This document shows, piece after piece, positions 17,223 to 23,715 of a stretch of 35,589 bases of DNA; the first letter of the stretch is position 1; each line of letters opens with the position of its first letter. The stretch is from a virus, in the IMG/VR virus record IMGVR_UViG_3300004282_000005, positions 1 through 35,589 of that record. One strand, given 5' to 3'. The position numbers and the translations under genes were made by a program. The notes beneath the pieces were generated by a model that saw nothing but the letters and a program-made list of their open reading frames with translations, did no database searches and was not told the origin of the DNA.

Positions 17223-17414
17223 TTAATTTTTCATAGCTACTGAATCTGGAGGATTGATCAACGCAAACTCTTCCCCCGTATCTGTTCTGACAGCTGCCAC
17301 ATCCCCAATAATCTCAAACTTAAAAAACTCATCTCCCTCCTTTGTAGCATTAAACACTACTGTTAGGTCTTGTGGTAATTGTGACAACTCTATTATTAAT
17401 TCTGTTACTGTCAT
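17223..17414 (-). CDS. Conserved small phage protein (63 aa), first gene of its unit
   Basis: The protein has 63 residues from the ATG at 17414. A GTG at 17438 would extend it by eight residues, but that codon lies inside the -7 box of the promoter, so it cannot be transcribed as a start. The sequence MTVTELIIELSQLPQDLTVV, followed by VAAVRTDTGEEFALINPP, matches a widespread short phage family (helix, then a small sheet). It leads the unit that ends with TerL. Confidence 0.7.
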   Translation of the reverse strand: MTVTELIIELSQLPQDLTVVFNATKEGDEFFKFEIIGDVAAVRTDTGEEFALINPPDSVAMKN

Positions 17415-17437
17415 AAGCCCCTGTTTAAATTTATACA

Positions 17438-17469
17438 CAAAGATAAGTATAATTTATCAATTATCCAAA
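17438..17469 (-). promoter_or_regulatory. Promoter of the small-gene/TerL unit
   Basis: Minus-strand TATCTTTG at 17445-17438 and TTTG at 17469-17466 are separated by 20 bases. No GTTAAG element lies 54 bases upstream; that place is occupied by the T-tract side of the terminator of the preceding unit. The nearest ATG downstream is at 17414. Confidence 0.82.
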
Positions 17470-17488
17470 TATTTAAGCAACTATTTTT

Positions 17489-17518
17489 AAAAAAAGAAAA
17501 CCCCCTATCTCTAGGGGG
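17489..17518 (-). terminator. Rho-independent terminator after the Hsp20 gene
   Basis: A GC-rich 7-base-pair stem (CCCCCTA at 17501-17507, TAGGGGG at 17512-17518, 4-base loop) is followed on the minus strand by TTTTCTTTTTTT down to 17489. It starts six bases after the stop of the Hsp20-like gene and ends shortly before the next promoter. It is the strongest terminator in the window. Confidence 0.9.
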
Positions 17519-17523
17519 CCTTT

Positions 17524-17856
17524 TTACTCAAGAGAAACCTTGTATTCAGAGTTCTCTTTCTTCTTCAGATACACGGTAAGAATACCATCCTTGACCGTAG
17601 CATAAGTCTCCTTCTTCACTACCTCACACGGTAGCACATAAGCATAATGGAACATAGGGGTAAACCGTGATTCTTTCATAGACTTAATAACTAATCGCTT
17701 GTTATTAACGATCCTTATATCTATATCCTCACGCGTAAGACCACTAACGCCCATACTAAAGACAATCTTATCATCAACATCATTCACATCACATGATGTA
17801 CCTACGACTCCCAGGTTCTTATAGACCTGATATAATCCATAATCAAGTAAATTCAT
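17524..17856 (-). CDS. Small heat-shock protein, Hsp20/alpha-crystallin family
   Basis: The protein has 110 residues, near the minimum for the family. Residues ~22-107 form the alpha-crystallin domain: KIVFSMGVSGLTREDIDIRI, then RLVIKS, YVLPCEV, and the signature-like ATVKDGILTVYLKKK at the end, corresponding to the A-x-x-x-n-G-v-L motif. The N-terminal arm is short (~20 residues), so large oligomers are less certain. Family members hold unfolding proteins in a refoldable state without ATP. It is the last gene before a strong terminator and lies 43 bases after the GroES-like gene, so both chaperones are made together with the virion block. Folding of virion proteins is the inferred role. Confidence 0.88.
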   Translation of the reverse strand: MNLLDYGLYQVYKNLGVVGTSCDVNDVDDKIVFSMGVSGLTREDIDIRIVNNKRLVIKSMKESRFTPMFHYAYVLPCEVVKKETYATVKDGILTVYLKKKENSEYKVSLE

Positions 17857-17899
17857 ATCTATATCTTTTTTTGTAGGTAATCAAATGATATGCCAAACA

Positions 17900-18232
17900 C
17901 TATACATTAACCTTCTCTGTAATCTTGTCAGGGTTAATGAAATTATCAGCCTTCACAGCTATCAGGATGGCACCCCTGCTGACAAATACAGCAGTACGTT
18001 CTACGCCACTAGCATCCTTATAAGGGAATCCTGTCATCTGGCCACCTACCTTAATTATGATATCCCCAGCCTCCATGTCAGTCACTAATGGTCCTACCTT
18101 GATTATCTTTATATAAGAATCATCATCCTTAGTACCATCAGGTGTCAACACATATCTCTTTGGCTTAATTAATTCCCCTAACATAATGTCAGCGGTTAAA
18201 ATACTCTTCGTTAAATCTTTTATCTTCTCCAT
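17900..18232 (-). CDS. GroES/Cpn10-like co-chaperonin candidate
   Basis: The protein has 110 residues. The order of motifs recalls Cpn10: a first strand with a mobile stretch (RYVLTPDGTKDDD), a core strand IIKVGPLVTDMEAGDIIIKV (compare V-G-P-G...v-k-x-G-D-x-V), and a last strand RGAILIAVKADNF in the place of the Cpn10 'DILA' strand. Identity looks low and other small beta-barrels could give similar strands. Phage GroES analogues such as T4 gp31 adapt host GroEL for the phage capsid protein. The neighbouring Hsp20 supports a chaperone pair. It starts two bases after the 22-residue membrane peptide. Confidence 0.5.
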   Translation of the reverse strand: MEKIKDLTKSILTADIMLGELIKPKRYVLTPDGTKDDDSYIKIIKVGPLVTDMEAGDIIIKVGGQMTGFPYKDASGVERTAVFVSRGAILIAVKADNFINPDKITEKVNV

Positions 18233-18233
18233 A

Positions 18234-18302
18234 TTACTCGCTTTTAATTGCCCAATATAAGAGCCCCATTATTACCACAATCGCTACTACTACTATTATC
18301 AT
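18234..18302 (-). CDS. Predicted 22-residue membrane micropeptide
   Basis: The ORF encodes MIIVVVAIVVIMGLLYWAIK plus two residues, a single hydrophobic helix with a basic end. Its ATG overlaps the upstream zinc-ribbon stop as ATGA and its stop is one base from the next ATG, so it sits exactly in an operon slot. Single-helix peptides of this kind include holin-like and inhibitory peptides, but nothing here identifies a role. Confidence 0.5.
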   Translation of the reverse strand: MIIVVVAIVVIMGLLYWAIKSE

Positions 18303-18388
18303 ATCACTAATGTTTTACAGTTTACACACAATCCATACTCCACTAATAGTGTCCTACACACAGGACACCTAATCTCGTCCCTGTCCAT
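18299..18388 (-). CDS. Zinc-ribbon micropeptide (29 aa)
   Basis: The ORF encodes a peptide with CPVCRTLLVEYGLCVNC, two CxxC pairs separated by ten residues, which is a minimal zinc ribbon. An in-frame ATG at 18445 would lengthen it to 48 residues but would overlap the preceding ORF extensively. Coupling to the next ORF by ATGA supports translation. Partner unknown. Confidence 0.5.
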   Translation of the reverse strand: MDRDEIRCPVCRTLLVEYGLCVNCKTLVI

Positions 18389-18494
18389 GGTAAGGCTTTT
18401 TATATAGTTTACTCCCCTTGTTAAACGACATCTTAGTCTTTGCATGTACTCCCTTTCTCTTGATCTTAGTCTTTTGTTTCTGCATCTGTCCCAT
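18369..18494 (-). CDS. Small basic protein (41 aa)
   Basis: This 41-residue protein has about 13 Lys/Arg and the stretches KRKGVHAKTK and KLYKKPYHGQGRD. From memory, small proteins with a KGVHAKTK...GQG pattern recur in Bacteroidota phages, possibly as nucleic-acid-binding or virion-packaged peptides. The gene starts within the end of the 75-residue gene and overlaps the zinc-ribbon micropeptide by 20 bases. Confidence 0.55.
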   Translation of the reverse strand: MGQMQKQKTKIKRKGVHAKTKMSFNKGSKLYKKPYHGQGRD

Positions 18495-18693
18495 AGTTAT
18501 ATTCTACCTCATACCTCTGTTTCTTATAAAAGAAATATGTCTCACCCTTAAGGTATGCCTTGAGGTGTTTCTTCTGCATATTCTCATATTCATTCATCTC
18601 CAACCCTAGGAAACCACTATGTAGCTTCTCCTCCCTAGCGTTAATAGGCCCAGCAAAACTCCTTCCTCTCAAAAACTGTCTCTTCTCTCTCAT
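18466..18693 (-). CDS. Small hypothetical protein (75 aa), first gene of the chaperone unit
   Basis: The protein has 75 residues, rich in charged and aromatic residues, with KKHLKAYLKGETYFFYKKQR at ~40-59 followed by a beta strand RYEVEYNYG. It follows its own promoter by a 20-base leader and heads the unit that ends with the GroES-like and Hsp20 genes. Similar proteins occur in related phages by the AYLKG motif; function unknown. Confidence 0.6.
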   Translation of the reverse strand: MREKRQFLRGRSFAGPINAREEKLHSGFLGLEMNEYENMQKKHLKAYLKGETYFFYKKQRYEVEYNYGTDAETKD

Positions 18694-18713
18694 ATGCTAT
18701 ATATTTTACAATA

Positions 18714-18745
18714 CAAAGATAAGTAAAAAAAATGACATCTCCAAA
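18714..18745 (-). promoter_or_regulatory. Promoter of the chaperone unit
   Basis: Minus-strand TATCTTTG at 18721-18714 and TTTG at 18745-18742, spacer 20 bases. No GTTAAG element at the 54-base position; the terminator hairpin of the preceding unit lies there instead. Confidence 0.8.
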
Positions 18746-18773
18746 TAATAAAGGAGGAATTTTTAGTTCCTCC
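18743..18773 (-). terminator. Probable terminator after the zinc-ribbon gene at 18803
   Basis: A 7-base-pair stem (GGAGGAA at 18753-18759, TTCCTCC at 18767-18773) is followed on the minus strand by TTTATTATTT. The T run is broken by A, so efficiency may be moderate. It overlaps the upstream edge of the next promoter. Confidence 0.6.
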
Positions 18774-18802
18774 CTATAAAATGTCTTTTTATCATACGAC
18801 AT

Positions 18803-19108
18803 TCATAAACCTTTGCACAGATGATCCTGATATATGAGGTTTATATTACCAATATTATAAATCTTGCCATCTAAATGACTAACAACTTCGTCATAAAGAA
18901 CACCACTCTCTATAAATCTTAGCTTATTAGCACATAAAGGGCTGGGACAGTAATGTGTATTAGTGACTAATATTAACGCCTTACCATTAACATCCTTATA
19001 TATACCCTCGGTAGAAGTGAGTGGTATAACAAAATTCCTCTGACAAGCAGAACACTCTGCCAGATCATTGTTCGTACAGTTAAACTGTAAAAAATCAGGT
19101 ATAGCCAT
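18803..19108 (-). CDS. Four-cysteine zinc-ribbon-like protein in the tail-fibre unit
   Basis: The protein has 101 residues. ECSACQRNF (~18-26) and HYCPSPLCANKLRF (~53-66) supply Cys pairs that could bind one zinc; the remainder is beta-like (GVLYDEVVSHLDGKIYNIGN). It follows the 452-residue fibre-like gene by one base and is the last gene before a terminator, so it is made with the tail fibres. It might be an assembly chaperone or adhesin-associated protein; this is inference. Confidence 0.6.
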   Translation of the reverse strand: MAIPDFLQFNCTNNDLAECSACQRNFVIPLTSTEGIYKDVNGKALILVTNTHYCPSPLCANKLRFIESGVLYDEVVSHLDGKIYNIGNINLIYQDHLCKGL

Positions 19109-19109
19109 C

Positions 19110-20468
19110 TTATTCGTATATTATTGTTGCATCTAATCCATTACCAGTAGTAATAATTATCAGTCCTGTATTAAAAGGTAAGTCATAGTTCCACACACCA
19201 AGAGCAGTCGAGGCTGTAGTTATGAGACCAATAACAGGTGTAGTACCAGTAATATTATCCACAAGAGTAACAGTAGTACCAGATGTGTTATTAAATATAA
19301 TACCGTGCAGAATTCCCGCACCTAGCTTTAACGTATGTGTAGCAGCATTACCAGATATACGATAATATATAGGTTGTGACTCATATTTACCAAGCCTATG
19401 TATGGACGCAACTCTAGTTGCAAGGGTAACACTACTAATAATCCCACTATTCAAACTATCAGCAAAGATATGAAAAGCCATAGTATTAGCCCACGTAGCA
19501 GTACTAGCAGTAACTAAGTGCAATATAACATCCCCTATGATAAACCACACTTTACTGTTAGTCCAATAGATCTCGTATGTGGTGACATTAGTAGTCGGAG
19601 TATATTGTCCTAGATTACCATTAAAAGTACTAACAACAGTTTCAACACCACCCTTACAGGTAACAATAGAAAACGTAGTACCAGATAACTGAAAATATGC
19701 ACCATCAGTGACAGTAGGCATAGCAGTAGATCCCCAGCCTAATCCCCACCTTCTTTTATTATTAAGAGTACCAGTATCGCCAAGCTGTATGACAGCCCTA
19801 TAGCGCATAGACGAACCAGAGACATACCTAGCCCTTCTGACACTAAAGATACTAGCACTAGCACCACTAGCAGTACCAGAAGTAATCAATGACTGAGCAC
19901 CTCCTTGCGTAACAGCAGCTGGAGCAGCAGTAGCCGTGGCAGTCCAGAACCTACTATCTATAGTACTGCCCTCAAAATTAGCACCAACAAGTCTTACTGG
20001 CTCCACAACCCTAGTCTCGCCAGTAGGAGTATTCTCTACATTGAACCCATATTCATCAGTAGGAGAACCAACCTTAAGATTACCATTGACATCCAAAGAC
20101 CTAGGTAAAGGATCAGCAATAGGACATAATACCGACTGAAGCCTAAACGAAGTAGTGGTGGCAAGATTAGTCGTTACTACTACCCTATAATAGCTAGAGA
20201 TAGCCTGTATAGTCTTACCAAAGTTAGTACTAGCCTTATAATAATAGACATCAGATATATCCCAGTGTGGAGTACCTAGTGTAGGTGACTGTTCTACATA
20301 CACAATACAGTTCTGATCAGCGAATAGTGATACTTGTATGCTGTTAACACCAAGTGTACTCACTGGTAACCCAGTAAACGTATAACTATTACCTACAGCA
20401 AGATTAACATCCGAACTATTTAAAGCATCAGAAACAACTTGCTGACTAATATGTGAAAAATAACTCAT
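19110..20468 (-). CDS. Virion/tail-fibre protein with lectin-like domain
   Basis: The protein has 452 residues, beta-rich with few charges. The first ~150 residues (NSYTFTGLPVSTLGVNSIQV, then SSYYRVVVTTNLATTTSFRL) resemble a repeated structural head domain. Residues ~165-355 look like a concanavalin-type sandwich: EGSTIDSRFWTATATA, MRYRAVIQLGDTGTLNNKRR, TTYEIYWTNSKVWFIIGD and a final MAFHIFADS. The last ~85 residues are another beta module (HTLKLGAGILHGIIFNNTSG). The N terminus has no signal peptide. It is cotranscribed with the 343-residue fibre gene. Sugar binding is plausible for the central domain but not shown. Confidence 0.75.
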   Translation of the reverse strand: MSYFSHISQQVVSDALNSSDVNLAVGNSYTFTGLPVSTLGVNSIQVSLFADQNCIVYVEQSPTLGTPHWDISDVYYYKASTNFGKTIQAISSYYRVVVTTNLATTTSFRLQSVLCPIADPLPRSLDVNGNLKVGSPTDEYGFNVENTPTGETRVVEPVRLVGANFEGSTIDSRFWTATATAAPAAVTQGGAQSLITSGTASGASASIFSVRRARYVSGSSMRYRAVIQLGDTGTLNNKRRWGLGWGSTAMPTVTDGAYFQLSGTTFSIVTCKGGVETVVSTFNGNLGQYTPTTNVTTYEIYWTNSKVWFIIGDVILHLVTASTATWANTMAFHIFADSLNSGIISSVTLATRVASIHRLGKYESQPIYYRISGNAATHTLKLGAGILHGIIFNNTSGTTVTLVDNITGTTPVIGLITTASTALGVWNYDLPFNTGLIIITTGNGLDATIIYE

Positions 20469-20481
20469 CTATTTAATATTT

Positions 20482-21513
20482 TTATATGATTGCCCATTTA
20501 TTAGAAGCATAACACTGTATCAGTAAACAGTCCCACTGAAAAAGAGTCTGAGTAAGCTCATCATCTATAGTCTCAGCAACATGTCCCTCAACAGTGACAA
20601 CACCAGTATTTATATTTTTAATTCTAAAGATCTGCCCTACTACTGTAGTAGGTAATGTGATAGTAAAATCTGTACTCTTATTACAAACAACCGTCTCATC
20701 AGTACTGAGAACAACATATGTATCAGTAACAGTAGTAATACTAGGAAACTTAATCAACTGCAACTGATCATAAAGCAACTTAGCACTAGGATATTGTACA
20801 TCAGTGGAAGCCCCAGAGATAGACGTGACCTTATTAGCTTCGTCCTCCGGTACATAATCAACATTACTACTTAATATATCCCAGTTGGCAGGTGTCTGCC
20901 CAGGAGTGGTAACCTTAGCTATGATAGAGTCACCTATATAAACAGCATTACCGTCAAGCTCGCCATTACCACTTATAACCCACATATCCCCCTTCATAAT
21001 AGCCCCAGCAGTACCAGAACCACCAGTAGTAGGATAAGCATCCCCAGAAGCATCATAAGCCCCTCTATAGTTTAATACATTGGCTACAGCATTATCTACA
21101 TACGTCTTAACAAGATTATTTGTAGGATACTTACTAGTAGAAGCATCTAAGACACTATTCTCCTTATTAGCTACATTCTCTGCAGTGAAACCAAGAGCAT
21201 CTTCCTTGTCATCCCAATAGTCCTTACTTACATCTGTGATGAACCTATGAGTAATATCTTCTACTATGAGAGTAGCTGGATGTGTATCAGGATGTACATA
21301 TAAATTAGCACCATCCTCTATACCATCTAACTTATCCTTATCAGCGTCAGTGAAATCATTAGACAGATCAGCGCTATCCAACTTACCATCAACAACAACA
21401 CTTAACTCACTAAAATCTAACTGTAAATCATTATATTCCTTCGTCTCAACATATTTATTGTTGATAGCACTAGGATACATCTGATTATGTGACTTTATCT
21501 GACTAGAACGCAT
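20482..21513 (-). CDS. Tail-fibre protein
   Basis: The protein has 343 residues. The N-terminal part contains DADKDKLDGIEDGANLYVHP, a motif widely shared by tail fibres of phages of many hosts, and ITHRFITDVSKDYWDDKEDA. The middle has GGSGTAGAIMKGDMWVISGN and ASTDVQYPSAKLLYDQLQ, again fibre-like spacer phrases. The C-terminal ~85 residues form a beta domain (STDFTITLPTTVVGQIFRIK, ending in SNKWAII) of the kind found in distal fibre tips, similar in layout to the end of the 338-1441 protein. It is the first gene of the minus-strand block, preceded by a 255-base untranslated leader. The role in host attachment is inferred from these modules. Confidence 0.85.
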   Translation of the reverse strand: MRSSQIKSHNQMYPSAINNKYVETKEYNDLQLDFSELSVVVDGKLDSADLSNDFTDADKDKLDGIEDGANLYVHPDTHPATLIVEDITHRFITDVSKDYWDDKEDALGFTAENVANKENSVLDASTSKYPTNNLVKTYVDNAVANVLNYRGAYDASGDAYPTTGGSGTAGAIMKGDMWVISGNGELDGNAVYIGDSIIAKVTTPGQTPANWDILSSNVDYVPEDEANKVTSISGASTDVQYPSAKLLYDQLQLIKFPSITTVTDTYVVLSTDETVVCNKSTDFTITLPTTVVGQIFRIKNINTGVVTVEGHVAETIDDELTQTLFQWDCLLIQCYASNKWAII

Positions 21514-21768
21514 AATTTCCCCTATTATTATTACCTTATTCGGCTTTTGTTTTGGGCATGGATATCTCTAGACAGGTTCCTTCCCTTCTACGATCCAGTT
21601 ATCAGCTCAAAATTAGTCGGATCTTCTTTTAGTCCCTCCTATGCTAACGCTCCCACGTTGTCTAGCAACTCGTCCCACGCTTAACTCCTGTACCTTTTTC
21701 TCGGTGATGGGCCCTAACTAACTTAATAACTTTCAATACATCATTCCTGTGATGTGTATTATTAACCG
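21514..21768 (-). ncRNA. Long untranslated leader of the tail-fibre transcript, candidate structured RNA
   Basis: The 255 bases between the promoter and the tail-fibre ATG hold no convincing ORF. The part from about 21540 to 21720 is visibly richer in G and C than its surroundings. Immediately after the start site is a near-palindrome (AATACATCA at 21735-21743, TGATGTGTATT at 21750-21760). Another small hairpin, GTTG/CAAC, lies within 21657-21669. Such a long leader is unusual here, where other leaders are under 50 bases. It could be an RNA regulator or an independent small RNA; no known riboswitch or tRNA T-loop is visible. Confidence 0.45.
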
Positions 21769-21837
21769 CAAAGATAAACAATATATTCGTAACTACCAAA
21801 TATTTTACCAATTATTTTTACTCCTTATAAACTTAAC
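21769..21837 (-). promoter_or_regulatory. Promoter of the tail-fibre unit with upstream element
   Basis: Minus-strand TATCTTTG at 21776-21769 and TTTG at 21800-21797, spacer 20 bases. GTTAAGTTTATAAGG at 21837-21823 lies 54 bases from the -7 box, the same distance as at three other virion promoters. It is the outermost promoter of the minus-strand block. Confidence 0.8.
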
Positions 21838-22034
21838 CCACCTTTTCTCTCTTTTTTGGTGTTATACCCCCACCCTAAATATATTAAAGTATAGTGAGAG
21901 AGTAGGGGTATACAGTAATATATATACCACGAGTGAGGGAGTGGAGGTATTCCTCTGAAGCACCCCTCTTAATATTGAGATTGGGGTCTCACCGGGCCTC
22001 AGAAATTAATTACTAATTTAAAACATTTATTGCG
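21838..22034. other. Divergent intergenic region with inverted repeats
   Basis: This is the gap between the minus- and plus-strand arms. TATACCCCCAC at 21863-21873 and GTAGGGGTATA at 21902-21912 form an 11-base inverted repeat with one mismatch. A TGAGA/TCTCA hairpin with loop TTGGGG lies at 21976-21991. The stretch between them is purine-rich (GAGTGAGGGAGTGGAGG). No clear plus-strand TAnnTTTG promoter was found. It could hold an early promoter for another polymerase, or an origin; neither is proven. Confidence 0.4.
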
Positions 22035-22289
22035 ATGAAATTGAATTATTTTGTTTCTAAGAAGAATGGCAACTACATCATTCCTTGCAAAAATGGAATG
22101 ATAATTGGTCATAGCTCATTGAGTCCTGAAGAATTCGAGGCTGGTGTGGCTGGCAAGACTGGTCGCTGGTATGAGAAGAACTACCTTGTAGGCTTTGACA
22201 GTGGAGTCAGTGGCACCATTACAGTGAAAGACCTTGCTCTGCCTCGGAACGAAGAGAACCTGCCTGTACTCGCAGGCGAGACTGTCTAA
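22035..22289 (+). CDS. Small hypothetical protein (84 aa), GC-richer than neighbours
   Basis: The protein has 84 residues: MKLNYFVSKKNGNYIIPCKN, then SLSPEEFEAGVAGKTGRWYE and a beta-like C terminus (SGTITVKDLALPR). Its codons (CTG, CGC, GGC, AAG) are much richer in G and C than those of the genes from 23.3 kb on. That suggests either codon optimisation for high expression or recent arrival. The ATG is preceded by an A/T-rich leader (TTTAAAACATTTATTGCG). It is isolated: a strong RNA hairpin follows within 25 bases. Not recognised. Confidence 0.7.
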   Translation: MKLNYFVSKKNGNYIIPCKNGMIIGHSSLSPEEFEAGVAGKTGRWYEKNYLVGFDSGVSGTITVKDLALPRNEENLPVLAGETV

Positions 22290-22295
22290 GATCCT

Positions 22296-22405
22296 GGAGC
22301 ACCAACAGATGGAGCTGCACCTACGGGTGCGCTCCTTACCATTTCGTCGAGCGAGGTTCCCTAATCAGCCCTCTCATACGTCCGAGCGAGACGGAAAGAG
22401 CTGAT
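22296..22405 (+). ncRNA. Candidate structured RNA with UACG tetraloop hairpin
   Basis: GGAGC (22311-22315), one bulged T, and GCACC (22317-22321) pair with GGTGC (22326-22330) and GCTCC (22331-22335) around a TACG loop, a ten-base-pair hairpin closed by the very stable C(UACG)G tetraloop. A second stem follows: ATCAG/CTGAT at 22364-22368 and 22401-22405, continued by CTCT/AGAG and an apical CGTC/GACG. There is no T run after either, so a plain terminator is unlikely. It may be a small RNA or a protected 3' end of the 22035-22289 message. The direction is assumed to be plus. Confidence 0.5.
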
Positions 22406-23259
22406 GCTGTGGTCTTTGGAAGGTGTGAGTGAGTGGTAGTACTTCTCCTTGCCGTTTATCTCTCTTGTTAGAAATACCTAACATTTGCTCGATATAGATA
22501 GTAATAGTCTTAACCAATAATGAAATTGCTATGAAACGTAACTATTAAGTGTTGCTGCAGGGATGCAGCTATCATTACATATTCTTTTATGCTTCACATG
22601 CTGTTAAATGTGTCTATCGTGAAATGTATTAGTAACAATGATAGTAAGTTTGTCACCGTTAGATATCACATAATGGCGAGACTTTCTGAGTTGGCGGTAA
22701 CTCAATTATATATAGATGAATAGCCGTGATAGTCGGCATTAAATGGAAAAACCTTCATTGCGATGGAAGAGGTAAATCGTGATCTATACACACTAGGCAT
22801 GATGTGTGATTATATAGGATACAAATCTTATTGCAGTAATATCTGGTCAGATATCCTAAGTGCACGGATGTCAGATAGCTACGTTAGTAACGTTACAACT
22901 AATTATATAACATTATTGCTAGCCGTTACAGTCGGCGTAGTGAGAGCTCGAGCCACTAGCAATTAATATCTACACCGATTAGGTGATAATATCATGCATG
23001 AGCTACGTACCATGTACAGACTTCAATTATCAATTGATTTCATCTCATGCAAGGGCAGCTAATATAATAGAAATGGCGGAACCGTCTATAAGAGAATCCA
23101 CTAGTATACATGGAAAATGGTAGTCGCAAAGGAAGATCTCTATATTAGCCTTCAGCATAGAAATATGTTGTCGTATAGTTTATATCAAAGAGACTCTAAA
23201 CATTATGGTCATATGACTATGACGCAGGTCGTCCAACCTGACTGGGTATTAAACTAATT
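22406..23259 (+). other. Non-coding stretch with scattered hairpins
   Basis: About 850 bases without a convincing gene. It contains small hairpins: GCTGCA/TGCAGC with loop GGGA (22554-22569), TGAGTT/AACTCA (22687-22704), GCCG/CGGC with loop TGATAGT (22723-22737), a similar GCCG/CGGC with loop TTACAGT (22922-22936) inside an 8-base-pair ATTGCTAG/CTAGCAAT stem (22915-22963), and CAGGT/ACCTG (23225-23240). A 67-codon ORF at 22763-22966 overlaps two of these and looks accidental. The recurrence of GCCGTnAnAGTCGGC is notable. No tRNA T-loop motif was found. Confidence 0.45.
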
Positions 23260-23310
23260 GTGCGACTAGCTATTGATACGCTAGTAGTATTAACATTAAT
23301 ATCAATAATT

Positions 23311-23481
23311 ATGTATATTCACATTCCAGAAAAAATATCCAACGTATTGTATTATACAATAATTAAATGCTTTAGACATTCAAGTAAGAAAACTCATCAG
23401 AGAATATTGAATTTATTACCTATGTGTGTTTTAAGATTTGATTTAACTTCTTATTTTAGAAATTTACATAATAATAAATAA
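23311..23481 (+). CDS. Doubtful small ORF (56 aa)
   Basis: From the ATG at 23311 the ORF gives 56 residues with many Ile, Leu and aromatic residues (EKISNVLYYTIIKCFRHSSK). A GTG at 23260 would extend it with a hydrophobic start. Base composition changes here from mixed to AT-rich, the same as the genes that follow, and the ORF ends four bases before the next ATG. No family resemblance, so it may be a remnant or chance ORF. Confidence 0.3.
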   Translation: MYIHIPEKISNVLYYTIIKCFRHSSKKTHQRILNLLPMCVLRFDLTSYFRNLHNNK

Positions 23482-23485
23482 TAAT

Positions 23486-23710
23486 ATGAGATTATTTAAT
23501 TATAAAATTACTGGGAATAGCTATTATCCATTTGGTGATGTTGATTATTTTGATTTTGAATCTATATTACAAGTAAATGATGATTCATTATCTAGTGATG
23601 AAATAAAAGATAAGTTGATTAAGATACTTAATTTATCTACCGAATATAAAGAAGTTATAGGACATTTTTATGTTGTTGATATCAAATTAGAACCTATATT
23701 GATTATTTAA
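23486..23710 (+). CDS. Small hypothetical protein (74 aa)
   Basis: The protein has 74 residues, acidic, with an aromatic-rich start (KITGNSYYPFGDVDYFDFES) and a helical centre (SSDEIKDKLIKILNLSTEY). It is the first of the dense plus-strand array and ends five bases before the next gene. No signal or membrane segment, no known motif, and it lacks the shared C-terminal peptide of many neighbours. Confidence 0.65.
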   Translation: MRLFNYKITGNSYYPFGDVDYFDFESILQVNDDSLSSDEIKDKLIKILNLSTEYKEVIGHFYVVDIKLEPILII

Positions 23711-23715
23711 TAATT

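Noticed and set aside
22500-22515. Copies of the virion promoter element sequence (TAGTCTTAAC) at about 22505 and 27181
   Set aside because: No TAnnTTTG box lies at the 54-base distance from either copy, and the second lies in the coding end of a micro-ORF.
22763-22966. 67-codon ORF on the plus strand
   Set aside because: It overlaps two hairpins, has no recognisable domain, and its composition matches the surrounding non-coding stretch. No neighbouring ORF is coupled to it.
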